Part shown: one piece after another, positions 29,955 through 38,278 of the stretch
Layout: every line of letters begins with the position of its first letter
Position numbering within the stretch: the stretch's first letter is position 1
Source: Labilithrix luteola
GTDB lineage: Bacteria > Myxococcota_A > Polyangia > Polyangiales > Polyangiaceae
NCBI RefSeq assembly: GCF_001263205.1
Contig: NZ_CP012333.1
Location: 4,441,001-4,505,000, forward strand
Direction: 5' to 3'
Length of the DNA: 64,000 nt
Translations under genes and position numbers: made by a program
Notes under the pieces: generated by a model
Database searches by the model: none
The model's input: only the letters and a program-made list of their open reading frames with translations
What the model was told of the DNA's origin: nothing

Positions 29955-30974
29955 TCAGGTGATGCCGAGGATGCGGGCTGCGTTCGCCCAGAGGAGGCGA
30001 TGCCGGATTTCGGGCTTGCCCTCGGTGGCGATGAGAATCTTCGATACGCTGATCGCTGGATGATAGAAGGGCCAGTCAGAGCCGTGCACGATCCGTGACG
30101 TGTCGGCCTCTTCGACCATTCGGCGCACGTTGCGGAGCGATTGCGACGACGTCTCGAGCCAGACGTTCGGGTACTTGCGCTGCAGGGCGAGGGCCTCGTC
30201 GAACTGCAGCGCGCCGGAGTGTCCGAGAACGAAGGTCGTGTCGGGGTGGTCTGCGATCGGCGACTCGTAGAACTTCACCTGGTTCAGATACTGTCCGAGC
30301 TTCGGCTCGATCCCGGCCGGCCCGCAGTGCCAGAACACCACCATCTGGCGATCGCCGCACATCTTGTAAAGGCTGCGTGCGCGCTTGTTGTCGGCCCTGA
30401 CGAGCTGCACCGACGGGTGCATCTTGATGCCGCGCGCACCACGCTTGTACTGCGCATCGAGTCTTCCCTCCATGTCGAGGGAATAGGGATGAACCGAACC
30501 GAACGAGAAGAGCTTGTGTGTCGTCGTCGCAGCCTGCAACGCGACGCCGGCATTGTCGGAGAGGAGCGGGAAGTCGATGGGGAGCAGCACCGAGGCGCGG
30601 ATCCCCACCTCGTCCATCTCGCGCACGAGGTTCGGTACCGTATGCGTCGCACGCATTCCGCGCGGTCCCAGGCTTCGCAGCGTCAGATCACGCGTCAGCT
30701 CCGCGACGATCTCCGGCGACATATTTCGATTCGCGTAAACGTCGAGATCGAGCGCGCAGCACGAAGGCAAGTAGTGCTGCGTTACAGGATGCAGCTTGTG
30801 GAAATCGACGCTCGGCGGCCTGACGTAGGCGAGCGCCAGGTGCGTGTGGAGGTCGGCGATGGGACCGACGCTCGCGTCGCGCATCACCAAACGCCCGGCA
30901 TCGTTCAAGGCGAACCACGGCAAGCGGGTCAGGTCGAGAAGCGAGGTGAAGCGGGTGGGATGCACGGAAGTCAT
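29955..30974 (-). CDS. Amidohydrolase family protein (TIM-barrel metal hydrolase)
   Basis: Metal-dependent hydrolase or decarboxylase of the amidohydrolase-2 type, 339 residues. Metal and catalytic residues: H43-x-H45 in IADLHTHLAL, MHPSVQLV, the strand-5/6 His residues in VVFWHCGPAG and VLGHSGALQF, and the final Asp in HGSDWPF. Related enzymes include ACMSD-type decarboxylases and lactonases, so either hydrolysis or decarboxylation is possible. It starts 5 nt after the PLP-enzyme stop and is the last gene of a minus-strand operon with that enzyme, a lipoprotein and an outer-membrane protein. Confidence 0.82.
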   Translation of the reverse strand: MTSVHPTRFTSLLDLTRLPWFALNDAGRLVMRDASVGPIADLHTHLALAYVRPPSVDFHKLHPVTQHYLPSCCALDLDVYANRNMSPEIVAELTRDLTLRSLGPRGMRATHTVPNLVREMDEVGIRASVLLPIDFPLLSDNAGVALQAATTTHKLFSFGSVHPYSLDMEGRLDAQYKRGARGIKMHPSVQLVRADNKRARSLYKMCGDRQMVVFWHCGPAGIEPKLGQYLNQVKFYESPIADHPDTTFVLGHSGALQFDEALALQRKYPNVWLETSSQSLRNVRRMVEEADTSRIVHGSDWPFYHPAISVSKILIATEGKPEIRHRLLWANAARILGIT

Positions 30975-30979
30975 CGAGC

Positions 30980-32326
30980 TCACCCCTCGAGCATCGTGGG
31001 CATGGAATCCATGCCGTCCATGAAATCCAGCAAGGCGTCGCCGACGAACGCGCGATCGGGAAGCTGGCCGAGCATGCCGTACATCGCCGACGGGCCTTGG
31101 GCCTGCTCGCCGGAGCTCCGTACGTGCGCGACGGCTTCGCGTAGATCTGCGACGAACGTCTCCGCGAGTACGTCGTGCGCCGGGCTCACCGTCAAGTGGA
31201 GGCTCGTCGGGCGCTGTTGGCGGTCGATGCGCCAGCCTTTCTGGAGCATTCGGTCGGCGACGACGTTGAGGTCGACGGGATCGGCGTGCCGCTCGTCGAT
31301 GCCGATGGCGAGAAGGCTCATCACGGGATTGCCCAGGATGCGTAATCCCGGGATCTCGCGGACACCGTCGGCCATGCGCTTCGTGGCATCCATCGCTCGT
31401 CGTGTCAGGTCGAGGTACCCCTCGGCGCCGAGGTAGTGCATGACGGCCCACGCGGCGGCGATGGCACCGCCGGGGCGCGTGCCAAGGACGCTCGGGGAGC
31501 CGAAGAGGCCTCCCGGCCAATCGGGGTGGACGAAATACTGATGTCGGCGCAGTGCGCGCGAGCGGTGAAGGAGCACCGAAGCGCCCTTGGCTGCATACGC
31601 GTATTTGTGGAGGTCGGCTGATATCGAAGTTACGCCAGGAACCCGGAAATCGAACGGGGGGACTTCGCGTCCCAACTTCTCGAGCCAGGGCAGGAAAAAG
31701 CCACCGATGCACGAATCGACGTGGCAAAGGATGCCTCGTGACGCCGCCAGCTCCGCGAGCTCGGTGATGGGATCCATCACGCCGTGGGGATATTGGGGTG
31801 CCGAGCCGACCACGAGGACAGTGTTGTCGGTCACGAGCGAGCGCGCGGCCTCCATGTCCGCGACAAAGGCATCCGTCACGGGCACGATCACGGGCTCGAC
31901 GCCGACGATATGCGCCGCTTTGAGGAGCGCCGGATGCGCCGTGACGGGCAAGAGCATCTCGGGCGCGGTGACGTGCGGGCGGTTCAGGCGTGCCCAATCG
32001 CGAGCCGTCTTCACGGCGAGCAAGAGGCTCTCGGACCCGCCGCTGGTCATCGAGCCGGCCGCCCCTGCAGGTCCGTGCAAGAGCTCGATCGCGATCTCCA
32101 GCACCTCCGTCTCGAAGCGACGCAGGCTCGGAAAGGTCATCGGATTGAGCGCATTCTCCGAGAAGAAGCGCCCGTAGGCGTCCTTGGCCACGTCGAGAAT
32201 GTCGGAACGTGTCGCGTAGACGAGGCTGAAAAGGCGTGCGCCCGCGGCATCGCCGTCGTTTCCTCGATATCTCTCCATGCGTGCACGGAGATCGTCGGCG
32301 TCGATACCTTGCTGGGGGATCGTCAT
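30980..32326 (-). CDS. PLP-dependent lyase/decarboxylase, sphingosine-1-phosphate lyase-like
   Basis: Fold-type I PLP enzyme, 448 residues. The PLP Lys is K241 in SISADLHKYAYAAKGAS; the phosphate-binding turn is TSGGSESLLLA (95-104) and the PLP-pairing Asp is D204 in HVDSCIGGFFLPW. These three segments closely resemble sphingosine-1-phosphate lyases (THKYGYAPKGSS, TSGGTESI, HVDACLGGF) more than typical glutamate or tyrosine decarboxylases. Sphingosine-phosphate lyase cleaves phosphorylated long-chain bases to an aldehyde and phosphoethanolamine. No N-terminal membrane anchor is present. ATG at 32326 follows GGGAG. Substrate could still be an amino acid. Confidence 0.8.
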   Translation of the reverse strand: MTIPQQGIDADDLRARMERYRGNDGDAAGARLFSLVYATRSDILDVAKDAYGRFFSENALNPMTFPSLRRFETEVLEIAIELLHGPAGAAGSMTSGGSESLLLAVKTARDWARLNRPHVTAPEMLLPVTAHPALLKAAHIVGVEPVIVPVTDAFVADMEAARSLVTDNTVLVVGSAPQYPHGVMDPITELAELAASRGILCHVDSCIGGFFLPWLEKLGREVPPFDFRVPGVTSISADLHKYAYAAKGASVLLHRSRALRRHQYFVHPDWPGGLFGSPSVLGTRPGGAIAAAWAVMHYLGAEGYLDLTRRAMDATKRMADGVREIPGLRILGNPVMSLLAIGIDERHADPVDLNVVADRMLQKGWRIDRQQRPTSLHLTVSPAHDVLAETFVADLREAVAHVRSSGEQAQGPSAMYGMLGQLPDRAFVGDALLDFMDGMDSMPTMLEG

Positions 32327-32365
32327 CTCAGAGGCTCCCTGGCTTCGAAATGCAATGAAGCCCGT

Positions 32366-33517
32366 TCATGGTGACGCGTCGGCTCCACCGTCCGCCGCCG
32401 CCGTAGGAAGTTTGGCCATCGGAACGCCGGGCGGGACCTCGCTTGGAGCGATCAAGCGTGCCGACATGGTGCCTTTGCCGGCCCCGATGGCGCTCGTCCC
32501 GAGGAGAACAGTGTCGGCCGTGAGGCTGCCGGTCGCGCGCGGAGGTTGCCCGTCTGCGCCGTCACCGAAGAATGCGGTCATGGTGAGACCGGCGACGGTC
32601 ACGGCCGGACTCTGCACGACCATCATCGCCGGTGCCGTAACGATTCCCGTTCCGTTCTGCCCGTCCGCCACGCAGCCTTCGACGGCGAACGAGTAGCCTG
32701 TCGGCGGCGTGGGGTTGGGGAGGAAGTCGGAATATTCGTCGACGCTCGCTGCCTTCGTCGAAGGGGCGACGCACTCGGGCGCGGGGAGGAGGCGGCACGC
32801 ATCCGCCGGCCCGCATCCGCCGGGGCAGCGTGAGTTGTCGGCGTTTCGGTCGGCGTTCGTGAACGTCGCGGCCAGAATGCCGGTTTTGGGGTCGACGTTG
32901 ATCGAACCATAGAGCTGGATTTGCGTGCCCAGCGGCTGTTCGACCTCGAGCAGCACGAAGTAGACCCCGTTGACGAACCCGCTTGCATTGGCGTTCGCCG
33001 CACAGCGGACGGCGTACGAAAAGGGAATGCGGGTGCGATTGTTGCGACGGCGGCCGTCGACGCTCTCGAGGCCGGGCTCGACCAGCAGCACGAGCTTCGG
33101 CCCGACGGGAAGTGCGCTGTCGGGGTGGAGAACGACACGACGGTTGCCGTTCGCGAGCTCGATGCGACCTGCCCTGTCGCCATCGAGTGGATTGTGGCCG
33201 AAGAGCACGTTCAACGTGGTGTTCGGATCGTCGTCCTCGTCGCCGAGGTCGCCTTCGATGTTCGTCTCGTAGGTGGCGATGGAGAGCGAGAGCGTCGCCG
33301 GATCGATGGCCATTCCGAAGTCGACGACGATCGGAGCCTTCGCGTCGTAGAGTACGGCGGATTCGAGGCCCACGATGGTTGCCGTCGGCGGCGGCTCGTA
33401 CTTCTCGCAGGCGGCGGTGAGCGCACTCGTGAGGGCGAACACACCGAGCAACGACGTGCCTAGAGCAGCGGCGCGGTGGAGAGCGGAGGAAAGGCAAAGC
33501 TGTCGAGCGATGGCCAT
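32366..33517 (-). CDS. Lipoprotein of unknown function
   Basis: Predicted lipoprotein of 383 residues; the signal peptide ends in TAAC (Cys 37). The mature part starts with EKYEPPPTATIVGLESAVLYDAKAPIVVDFG, which resembles an Ig-like or Big-type beta domain of the kind found in surface proteins. A Cys cluster (CPGGCGPADACRLLPAPEC) lies in the C-terminal half. No enzyme motif is seen. ATG at 33517 follows GAGGGG. It is 7 nt after the outer-membrane protein stop and 39 nt before the PLP enzyme, so it belongs to the operon and probably works with the barrel protein. Confidence 0.65.
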   Translation of the reverse strand: MAIARQLCLSSALHRAAALGTSLLGVFALTSALTAACEKYEPPPTATIVGLESAVLYDAKAPIVVDFGMAIDPATLSLSIATYETNIEGDLGDEDDDPNTTLNVLFGHNPLDGDRAGRIELANGNRRVVLHPDSALPVGPKLVLLVEPGLESVDGRRRNNRTRIPFSYAVRCAANANASGFVNGVYFVLLEVEQPLGTQIQLYGSINVDPKTGILAATFTNADRNADNSRCPGGCGPADACRLLPAPECVAPSTKAASVDEYSDFLPNPTPPTGYSFAVEGCVADGQNGTGIVTAPAMMVVQSPAVTVAGLTMTAFFGDGADGQPPRATGSLTADTVLLGTSAIGAGKGTMSARLIAPSEVPPGVPMAKLPTAAADGGADASP

Positions 33518-33524
33518 GGTCCCC

Positions 33525-35258
33525 TCAGAAGAAGAACGTGCCGCGCGCCTGCAGCAGGTAGCTGTTGACCGCGTCGCCGTTGATGTCGGCGAAGGCATCG
33601 CCGGTGAAGAGGTAGGCGCCCTCGAGGTCGGCTGCGAAGTGTTCGTACATTCGATATTGGACGCGCAAATCGAGCTCGGTTCCGTAATATCGATTCGGCG
33701 CGCCACCGGCGAAATTCACGAGATCGTCCTCGATTCGGAGGCCGTCTTTGCGCTGGAGTGAGACGATAGGGTCGACCACCTTGGCCGGCGCCCAAGCCAT
33801 GAGCACGCCGCCGCGAAGCAGCAGGTTCTTCAGGGGGCGTACGTCGACCTGCGGGAAGATCGCGAAGGCGTTCGTGAATGAACCGCGGCTGGCGATGGCG
33901 TCGGTGGGGTAGCTCGGGGCACCGAGATCTCGCAGGAGCTGCACTCCGCTCGCGGCGGCCCGCCCCGACTGATAGGCGAGAATGTGCTTGAACATGAGAA
34001 GGCCCACGTTCGAGTCTTCGGCGAAGCGAAACTGAGTGAGCGGCGAGCGTGTCGTTGGATCGGAGTCGCCCGAGGCGTAGTCCGTCTCGAAGTAGAGCGT
34101 GTACATCGGCTGGTCGTAACGAACCACACCTCGCGCTCCGAACTGGCGAACGACCTGGTCGACCGGCGGATCATTGGAGATGACACGGAATGCTTCGCTG
34201 ATCTCGCGCGTCGTCCCGAGGATGGCGGTGGCCTCCGCGCCGGCCGTGAAGTCTCCGAGCTTCGACATGACTCGACCGCCCACGGCGTTGATGCTCGTGT
34301 CGTACTGCTGATCCCAACGGTACGTGTAATACGCGCGAGCCTCGAAATTGCCGCCCAACGAGTGCTTCGGCTCGAGCCAGCGCACGGCGCCAACGATTCC
34401 GTGCAGATCGTCGCCGAACTGCTGCGGAGAATCGGTGACGAGTCGATCGTATGCGACGATGGCGAAGACGCCCCTGGTCTCCGATGTGTCGCGCGCCTCG
34501 ACCGGCTTGAAGGCCTCGAGAGGCTTGGTGGCGAAAAGGATGCGGTCGGCGCTGTTGCCACGTCGCGAAAAGCCGAAGCGATTGCGGCGCCCATCGCCAT
34601 CGTTCACGGAGAGCGATGCGCCGTCGGTGAAGGGCTGCCGGCCGATCCGGAGGAGCCCGACCGGCGTGACGATGTCGCCGTAGACGCGGCGAACGTAGAC
34701 GGCATCGGTCTCGCAGAGCCCGAGGTGATAGCTCGTCGCGAGCGTCGATGGCTCGCCCTCGCGCAGCTGGTAGCACGTCGTGGCAAAGTTCGTGTTGCGT
34801 GTCGTGACGTTGGCGCCGTCGGTGGGCTCCGGCGCCTTGCCTAGCGTGCCGTTGTCGCCCCACAGAACGCCGTCCAGGACGTCGATGGAGGTGACGAGCC
34901 GGACTTTGTCTTCCCAATCGATTCCGGCGTCGAGGCGAAGACGATGCTCGATGGTCGAGAAATTCCGGTCGCGCGTTCCGTTGACGTTGATGGGACGGAC
35001 AGCGGTGACGTTTGCGCGATATTCGGCCCCGCCGCGAAAGCCGATATCGGGTGAGATTTGAGCGCGCGCCGGCGGGCCCGCCGGATCGGCATCCGACCAC
35101 GGCTCCACCGCCGAGGCCTCGGAGGCCGTGGTGAGCTGCAACACCACGACGAGACCCGACGCGATCGCGCGCGACGTCAAAGCGCGCGCGTACGCGCCCT
35201 GCCTCGCGCGCTGCCACGAGACGCGAACGATCGAACGAATCCCCACGCCTGGGGGCAT
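33525..35258 (-). CDS. Outer-membrane beta-barrel protein (porin/alginate-export-like)
   Basis: Exported protein of 577 residues. A long signal peptide ends near SEASA/VEPW (about residue 50). The mature sequence alternates polar and hydrophobic residues in strands with Tyr/Trp/Arg girdles (GGEYRANV-type strands, FEARAYYTYRWDQQYD, LYFETDYASG) and ends in GTFFF, an outer-membrane C-terminal Phe signature. Likely a substrate-specific channel. ATG at 35258 overlaps a small-ORF stop (TAATG); GTG at 35264 is the alternative. It starts the operon with the lipoprotein and two enzymes and is divergent from an APC permease. Confidence 0.78.
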   Translation of the reverse strand: MPPGVGIRSIVRVSWQRARQGAYARALTSRAIASGLVVVLQLTTASEASAVEPWSDADPAGPPARAQISPDIGFRGGAEYRANVTAVRPINVNGTRDRNFSTIEHRLRLDAGIDWEDKVRLVTSIDVLDGVLWGDNGTLGKAPEPTDGANVTTRNTNFATTCYQLREGEPSTLATSYHLGLCETDAVYVRRVYGDIVTPVGLLRIGRQPFTDGASLSVNDGDGRRNRFGFSRRGNSADRILFATKPLEAFKPVEARDTSETRGVFAIVAYDRLVTDSPQQFGDDLHGIVGAVRWLEPKHSLGGNFEARAYYTYRWDQQYDTSINAVGGRVMSKLGDFTAGAEATAILGTTREISEAFRVISNDPPVDQVVRQFGARGVVRYDQPMYTLYFETDYASGDSDPTTRSPLTQFRFAEDSNVGLLMFKHILAYQSGRAAASGVQLLRDLGAPSYPTDAIASRGSFTNAFAIFPQVDVRPLKNLLLRGGVLMAWAPAKVVDPIVSLQRKDGLRIEDDLVNFAGGAPNRYYGTELDLRVQYRMYEHFAADLEGAYLFTGDAFADINGDAVNSYLLQARGTFFF

Positions 35259-35419
35259 TACCACGCGACCCCGGCCGATTGACGTCCCGAAGCGCTTCGA
35301 AACCTCGGTGAGACGTCAGGGCGCGTCAGGCGACGCTCGAGCGCCTCGAGCAGCCCGACCAGCTCGACGAGGTTGTCCTCGATCGATCGAAAGCATCGAC
35401 GCGGCGCGTTTCGATTCAT
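35258..35419 (-). CDS. Possible small leader ORF coupled to the barrel-protein gene
   Basis: 53-codon ORF (MNRNAPRRCFRSIEDNLVEL at the N-terminus) with an amphipathic helix IEDNLVELVGLLEALERRL. Its TAA shares one base with the barrel ATG (TAATG), a classic translational-coupling geometry. No ribosome site is evident before its ATG at 35419, and no family is recognised, so it could be a chance ORF. Otherwise 35259-35551 holds only control sequence, including palindrome CGAAGCGCTTCG at 35288-35299. Confidence 0.35.
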   Translation of the reverse strand: MNRNAPRRCFRSIEDNLVELVGLLEALERRLTRPDVSPRFRSASGRQSAGVAW

Positions 35420-35551
35420 TCGAGCGCAAGGCTCGCGACGCTGGCTTGCGGCTCGTGGACGATTCGACGATGTGCCATCGAATGACGCGCGCGATGCCTC
35501 ATCCTTCGTACGCGGCTTTACAGAACGACGTTTACGTGAACCGATCGGGCG

Positions 35552-37105
35552 ATGCGCTTCGATGCGTTCGCCAAGAAGGAATTTTCGGCCCTCGATGCCG
35601 AGTCGGAAGCCGGGCACATCGGGCTCAAGAGGGCACTCCGTGCGCCCGACCTGCTGGCGCTCGGTGTCGGCGCGATTATCGGCGCCGGGATCTTCGTCCT
35701 AACGGGCAGCGCTGCCGCGAAGTATGCCGGACCGGCCATCACGATCTCGTTCGTGATCGCGGCGGTGGCCTGTGCCTTCGCGGGTCTCTGCTACGCGGAG
35801 TTCGCCTCCCTCATCCCGATCGCGGGCAGCGCATACACGTATAGCTACGCGTCGCTCGGCGAGCTCATCGCGTGGATTATCGGTTGGGACCTTATCCTCG
35901 AATACGGGTTCGGAGCGGCGGCGGTCGCTGTCGGGTGGAGCGGATACGTGAACAGCTTCCTCCAGGATCACGGCGTCACGATCCCGCCGCACCTCACCGC
36001 CGCGCCCGGCACGGTGCTCGTCTTGTACGACGGCCGATGGCAGCGACTCTCCTCCATCGAGGAGACGCTCGAGAGCGCTCATGTTGCTCTCGGCTCGATC
36101 CCGCACGTGACGGCCGCCTTCGATCTCGTGGCCTTCCTCACCGTCCTCCTCGTCACGGCGATCCTCGTCCGGGGGATCCGAGAGTCGGCGACCGTGAACA
36201 CGCTCATCGTGATCGTGAAAGTCAGCATCGTGCTCGTGTTCGTCGGTCTCGCCCTCGTCGCCCTTACGCGCGCGGGCTGGGCACCCGCATCGAAGAACTG
36301 GTCGCCATACATCCCGCCCAACGCTGGTGAGTTCGGCAAGTACGGCTGGAGCGGCATCCTGCGCGGAGCGGCGGTCATCTTCTTTGCGTACATCGGATTC
36401 GACGCCGTCTCGACGGCCGCGCAGGAAGCCAAGAATCCGAAGCGCGATATGCCGATTGGCATCCTTGGCTCGCTCGTGATCTGCACGATTCTCTACATCC
36501 TCGTCTCCGGGCTGCTCACCGCGCTCGTGCCCTACACGGCGCTCGACGTGCCCGATCCGGTCGCGGTCGGCATCGACGCCACCGGCGTGGGGTGGGGGCG
36601 CTTCCTCGTGAAGGTCGGCGCCATCTTCGGGCTCGCGTCCGTGATGCTCGTCATGCTCCTCGCTCAGTCGCGCGTGCTCTTCACGATGTCCAACGACGGT
36701 CTGCTCTGGCCGGCGGCCGCGAAGATCCACCCACGTTTTCAGACGCCGTACGTCTCGTCGATCGTCGTCGGCGCCTTCGTCGCCGTGTTCGCTGGCCTCG
36801 TGCCGATCGGCATCCTCGGCGAGCTCGTGAGCATCGGCACGCTGCTCGCGTTCGTCATCGTCTGCGCGAGCGTGTGGATGCTCCGCCGGCGTCACCCCGA
36901 AATTCCGCGTCCGTTCAAGACTCCCTGGGTCCCGTTCGTTCCCTTCATGGGCATGGCCGTCGCGCTCGCGATGATGCTCGCGCTGCCTTGGGAGACGTGG
37001 CTACGACTCGGGGTGTGGCTCGCGATCGGCATGGCCATCTACTTCGGCTATGGGCGCAAGCACTCGCGCGTTCAGAAGGCGCTCCTCGAAAGGCCCCCCG
37101 CATGA
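35552..37105 (+). CDS. APC-family amino acid permease
   Basis: Cytoplasmic-membrane amino acid or polyamine transporter of 517 residues with about 12 membrane segments. The substrate-binding unwound helix 1 motif GAIIGAGIFVLTG is at about 40-52; helix 6 contains FFAYIGFDAVSTAAQEAKNPKRDMPIG, the conserved APC signature. It resembles the cationic amino acid/YfnA-type group. It is divergent from the lyase/outer-membrane operon and may share its control region, which would fit uptake of an amine or amino acid handled by that operon; this link is only inferred. Confidence 0.9.
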   Translation: MRFDAFAKKEFSALDAESEAGHIGLKRALRAPDLLALGVGAIIGAGIFVLTGSAAAKYAGPAITISFVIAAVACAFAGLCYAEFASLIPIAGSAYTYSYASLGELIAWIIGWDLILEYGFGAAAVAVGWSGYVNSFLQDHGVTIPPHLTAAPGTVLVLYDGRWQRLSSIEETLESAHVALGSIPHVTAAFDLVAFLTVLLVTAILVRGIRESATVNTLIVIVKVSIVLVFVGLALVALTRAGWAPASKNWSPYIPPNAGEFGKYGWSGILRGAAVIFFAYIGFDAVSTAAQEAKNPKRDMPIGILGSLVICTILYILVSGLLTALVPYTALDVPDPVAVGIDATGVGWGRFLVKVGAIFGLASVMLVMLLAQSRVLFTMSNDGLLWPAAAKIHPRFQTPYVSSIVVGAFVAVFAGLVPIGILGELVSIGTLLAFVIVCASVWMLRRRHPEIPRPFKTPWVPFVPFMGMAVALAMMLALPWETWLRLGVWLAIGMAIYFGYGRKHSRVQKALLERPPA

Positions 37106-37113
37106 CCCGCGCG

Positions 37114-37176
37114 CGGAGGTCCTACGCGTGCGTCGTGAGACCCCGCGTGACGAAGCGCAATGTCTAGGGACCTCCG
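37114..37176. repeat. Inverted repeat between convergent genes
   Basis: CGGAGGTCC (37114-37122) and GGACCTCCG (37168-37176) with a 45-nt spacer, between the permease stop and the stop of the convergent lyase-like gene. Possibly a shared transcript end, though the long loop is unusual. Confidence 0.4.
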
Positions 37177-37209
37177 TCGTGGAGTTGGCGGGAGGCAATT
37201 CGTCCAGGG

Positions 37210-38070
37210 TCAGCGCCCGAACGAGACCGGCGAATTGTCCGGCGCCGCGAACCAGCGATTGAGTTCGCGCCCCGGTATGGCGTCGGCCGCAAACGTGAAG
37301 GTCCCGTCGTGCGCCATCTCCGTCGCGCCGCGTAGGAATGCGCCGAGCGCAGCCCGCGCCAGCGCGGCGCCGACGCTGACGCGTTTCACGCCGAGCGCCG
37401 CGAGCGCGTCGAGACTCAGCAAGCCGCCTTGCAGCCCCATGACGACGTTGACGGGCGCGCTGACGGCGCGCGTCACCGCCGCGATATCGTCGGGATCGGT
37501 CAGGCCCGGTGCATAGAGCACGTCGGCGCCCGCGTCGCGATAGGCGACCAGCCGCGCGATTGTGTCGGCGAGATCGCGGCGGCCGTTCAGGTAGTTCTCG
37601 CAGCGCGCGGTCAGCGTGAACGGAAACGGCAGTGCGCGCGCCGCGTCGACGGCCGCGGCGATCCGTTCGACCGCCGCGTCATGCGCGTAGATCGGCTTAT
37701 CGGCGCGGCCCGTCGCGTCCTCGATCGAGCCGCCGACCGCGCCGGCTTCGGCGGCCAGACGGATCGTTTCGGCCACGGTGGCGGGCTCGTCGCCGAAGCC
37801 ATTCTCGAGGTCGGCGCTCACGGGCAGGCCGCCCGCCGCGACGATGTCGGCGATGTGTTGGAGCATCGCGTCGCGACCGATCGCGTTGTCGGGCAAGCCT
37901 TTCGAGAAGGCGAACCCGGCGCTCGTGGTGGCGAGCGCCGGGAAACCGGCCATCGCGAGCAGGCGCGCGGTGCCGGCATCCCACGGGTTCGGGATGATGA
38001 ATGCGCCGGGGCGCGTGTGCAGTGCGCGAAAGGCCTCGGCGTGGCGGGCTTGAACGTCGGAACGGGACAT
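37210..38070 (-). CDS. Isocitrate lyase/PEP mutase family protein
   Basis: TIM-barrel enzyme of 286 residues from the PEP-mutase/2-methylisocitrate-lyase/oxaloacetate-decarboxylase group, which forms or breaks C-C or C-P bonds alpha to a carboxylate. Conserved segments are FIIPNPWDAGTARLL, the metal-binding SADLENGFGD and VGGSIEDATG. The classical lyase Cys motif (KKCGH) is absent, so isocitrate lyase itself is unlikely. ATG at 38070 follows GGAG. It looks like a single-gene unit; the protein reads like those of Burkholderia-type proteobacteria, hinting at transfer, but base composition is not obviously different. Confidence 0.8.
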   Translation of the reverse strand: MSRSDVQARHAEAFRALHTRPGAFIIPNPWDAGTARLLAMAGFPALATTSAGFAFSKGLPDNAIGRDAMLQHIADIVAAGGLPVSADLENGFGDEPATVAETIRLAAEAGAVGGSIEDATGRADKPIYAHDAAVERIAAAVDAARALPFPFTLTARCENYLNGRRDLADTIARLVAYRDAGADVLYAPGLTDPDDIAAVTRAVSAPVNVVMGLQGGLLSLDALAALGVKRVSVGAALARAALGAFLRGATEMAHDGTFTFAADAIPGRELNRWFAAPDNSPVSFGR

Positions 38071-38220
38071 CGCTGACTCCGATGCAATGAGGAACGTTCC
38101 CGGTGCACCACAATCATCAGGCTTCGGCTTGCAGCCTCGCGGCACGCGGAGTTGCGTGCGTCTCAGAGATAGTCCGAGAACACGAGAGTCCCCCCGAGCC
38201 TACGGCGTCGAGACGTCGTC

Positions 38221-38249
38221 GGAGCCGACCACGCGCGCGCTTCGGCTCC
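38221..38249 (-). terminator. Hairpin after the giant TPR gene
   Basis: GGAGCCGA and TCGGCTCC, 8-nt perfect arms, 13-nt loop, 30 nt downstream of the TPR stop on the minus strand. No T-tract. Nothing else is seen in 38071-38278. Confidence 0.45.
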
Positions 38250-38278
38250 ATGTGGACGAATGAACCTTCTTCACACGC

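Noticed and set aside
35128..35844. Plus-strand open frame overlapping the permease start
   Set aside because: Arg-rich shadow; the permease frame starts at 35552 with a proper N-terminus.
37210..38070. Horizontal transfer of the isocitrate-lyase/PEP-mutase-like gene
   Set aside because: Only an impression of proteobacterial-like sequence; composition matches the neighbours and no mobile element is nearby, so not claimed as a finding.
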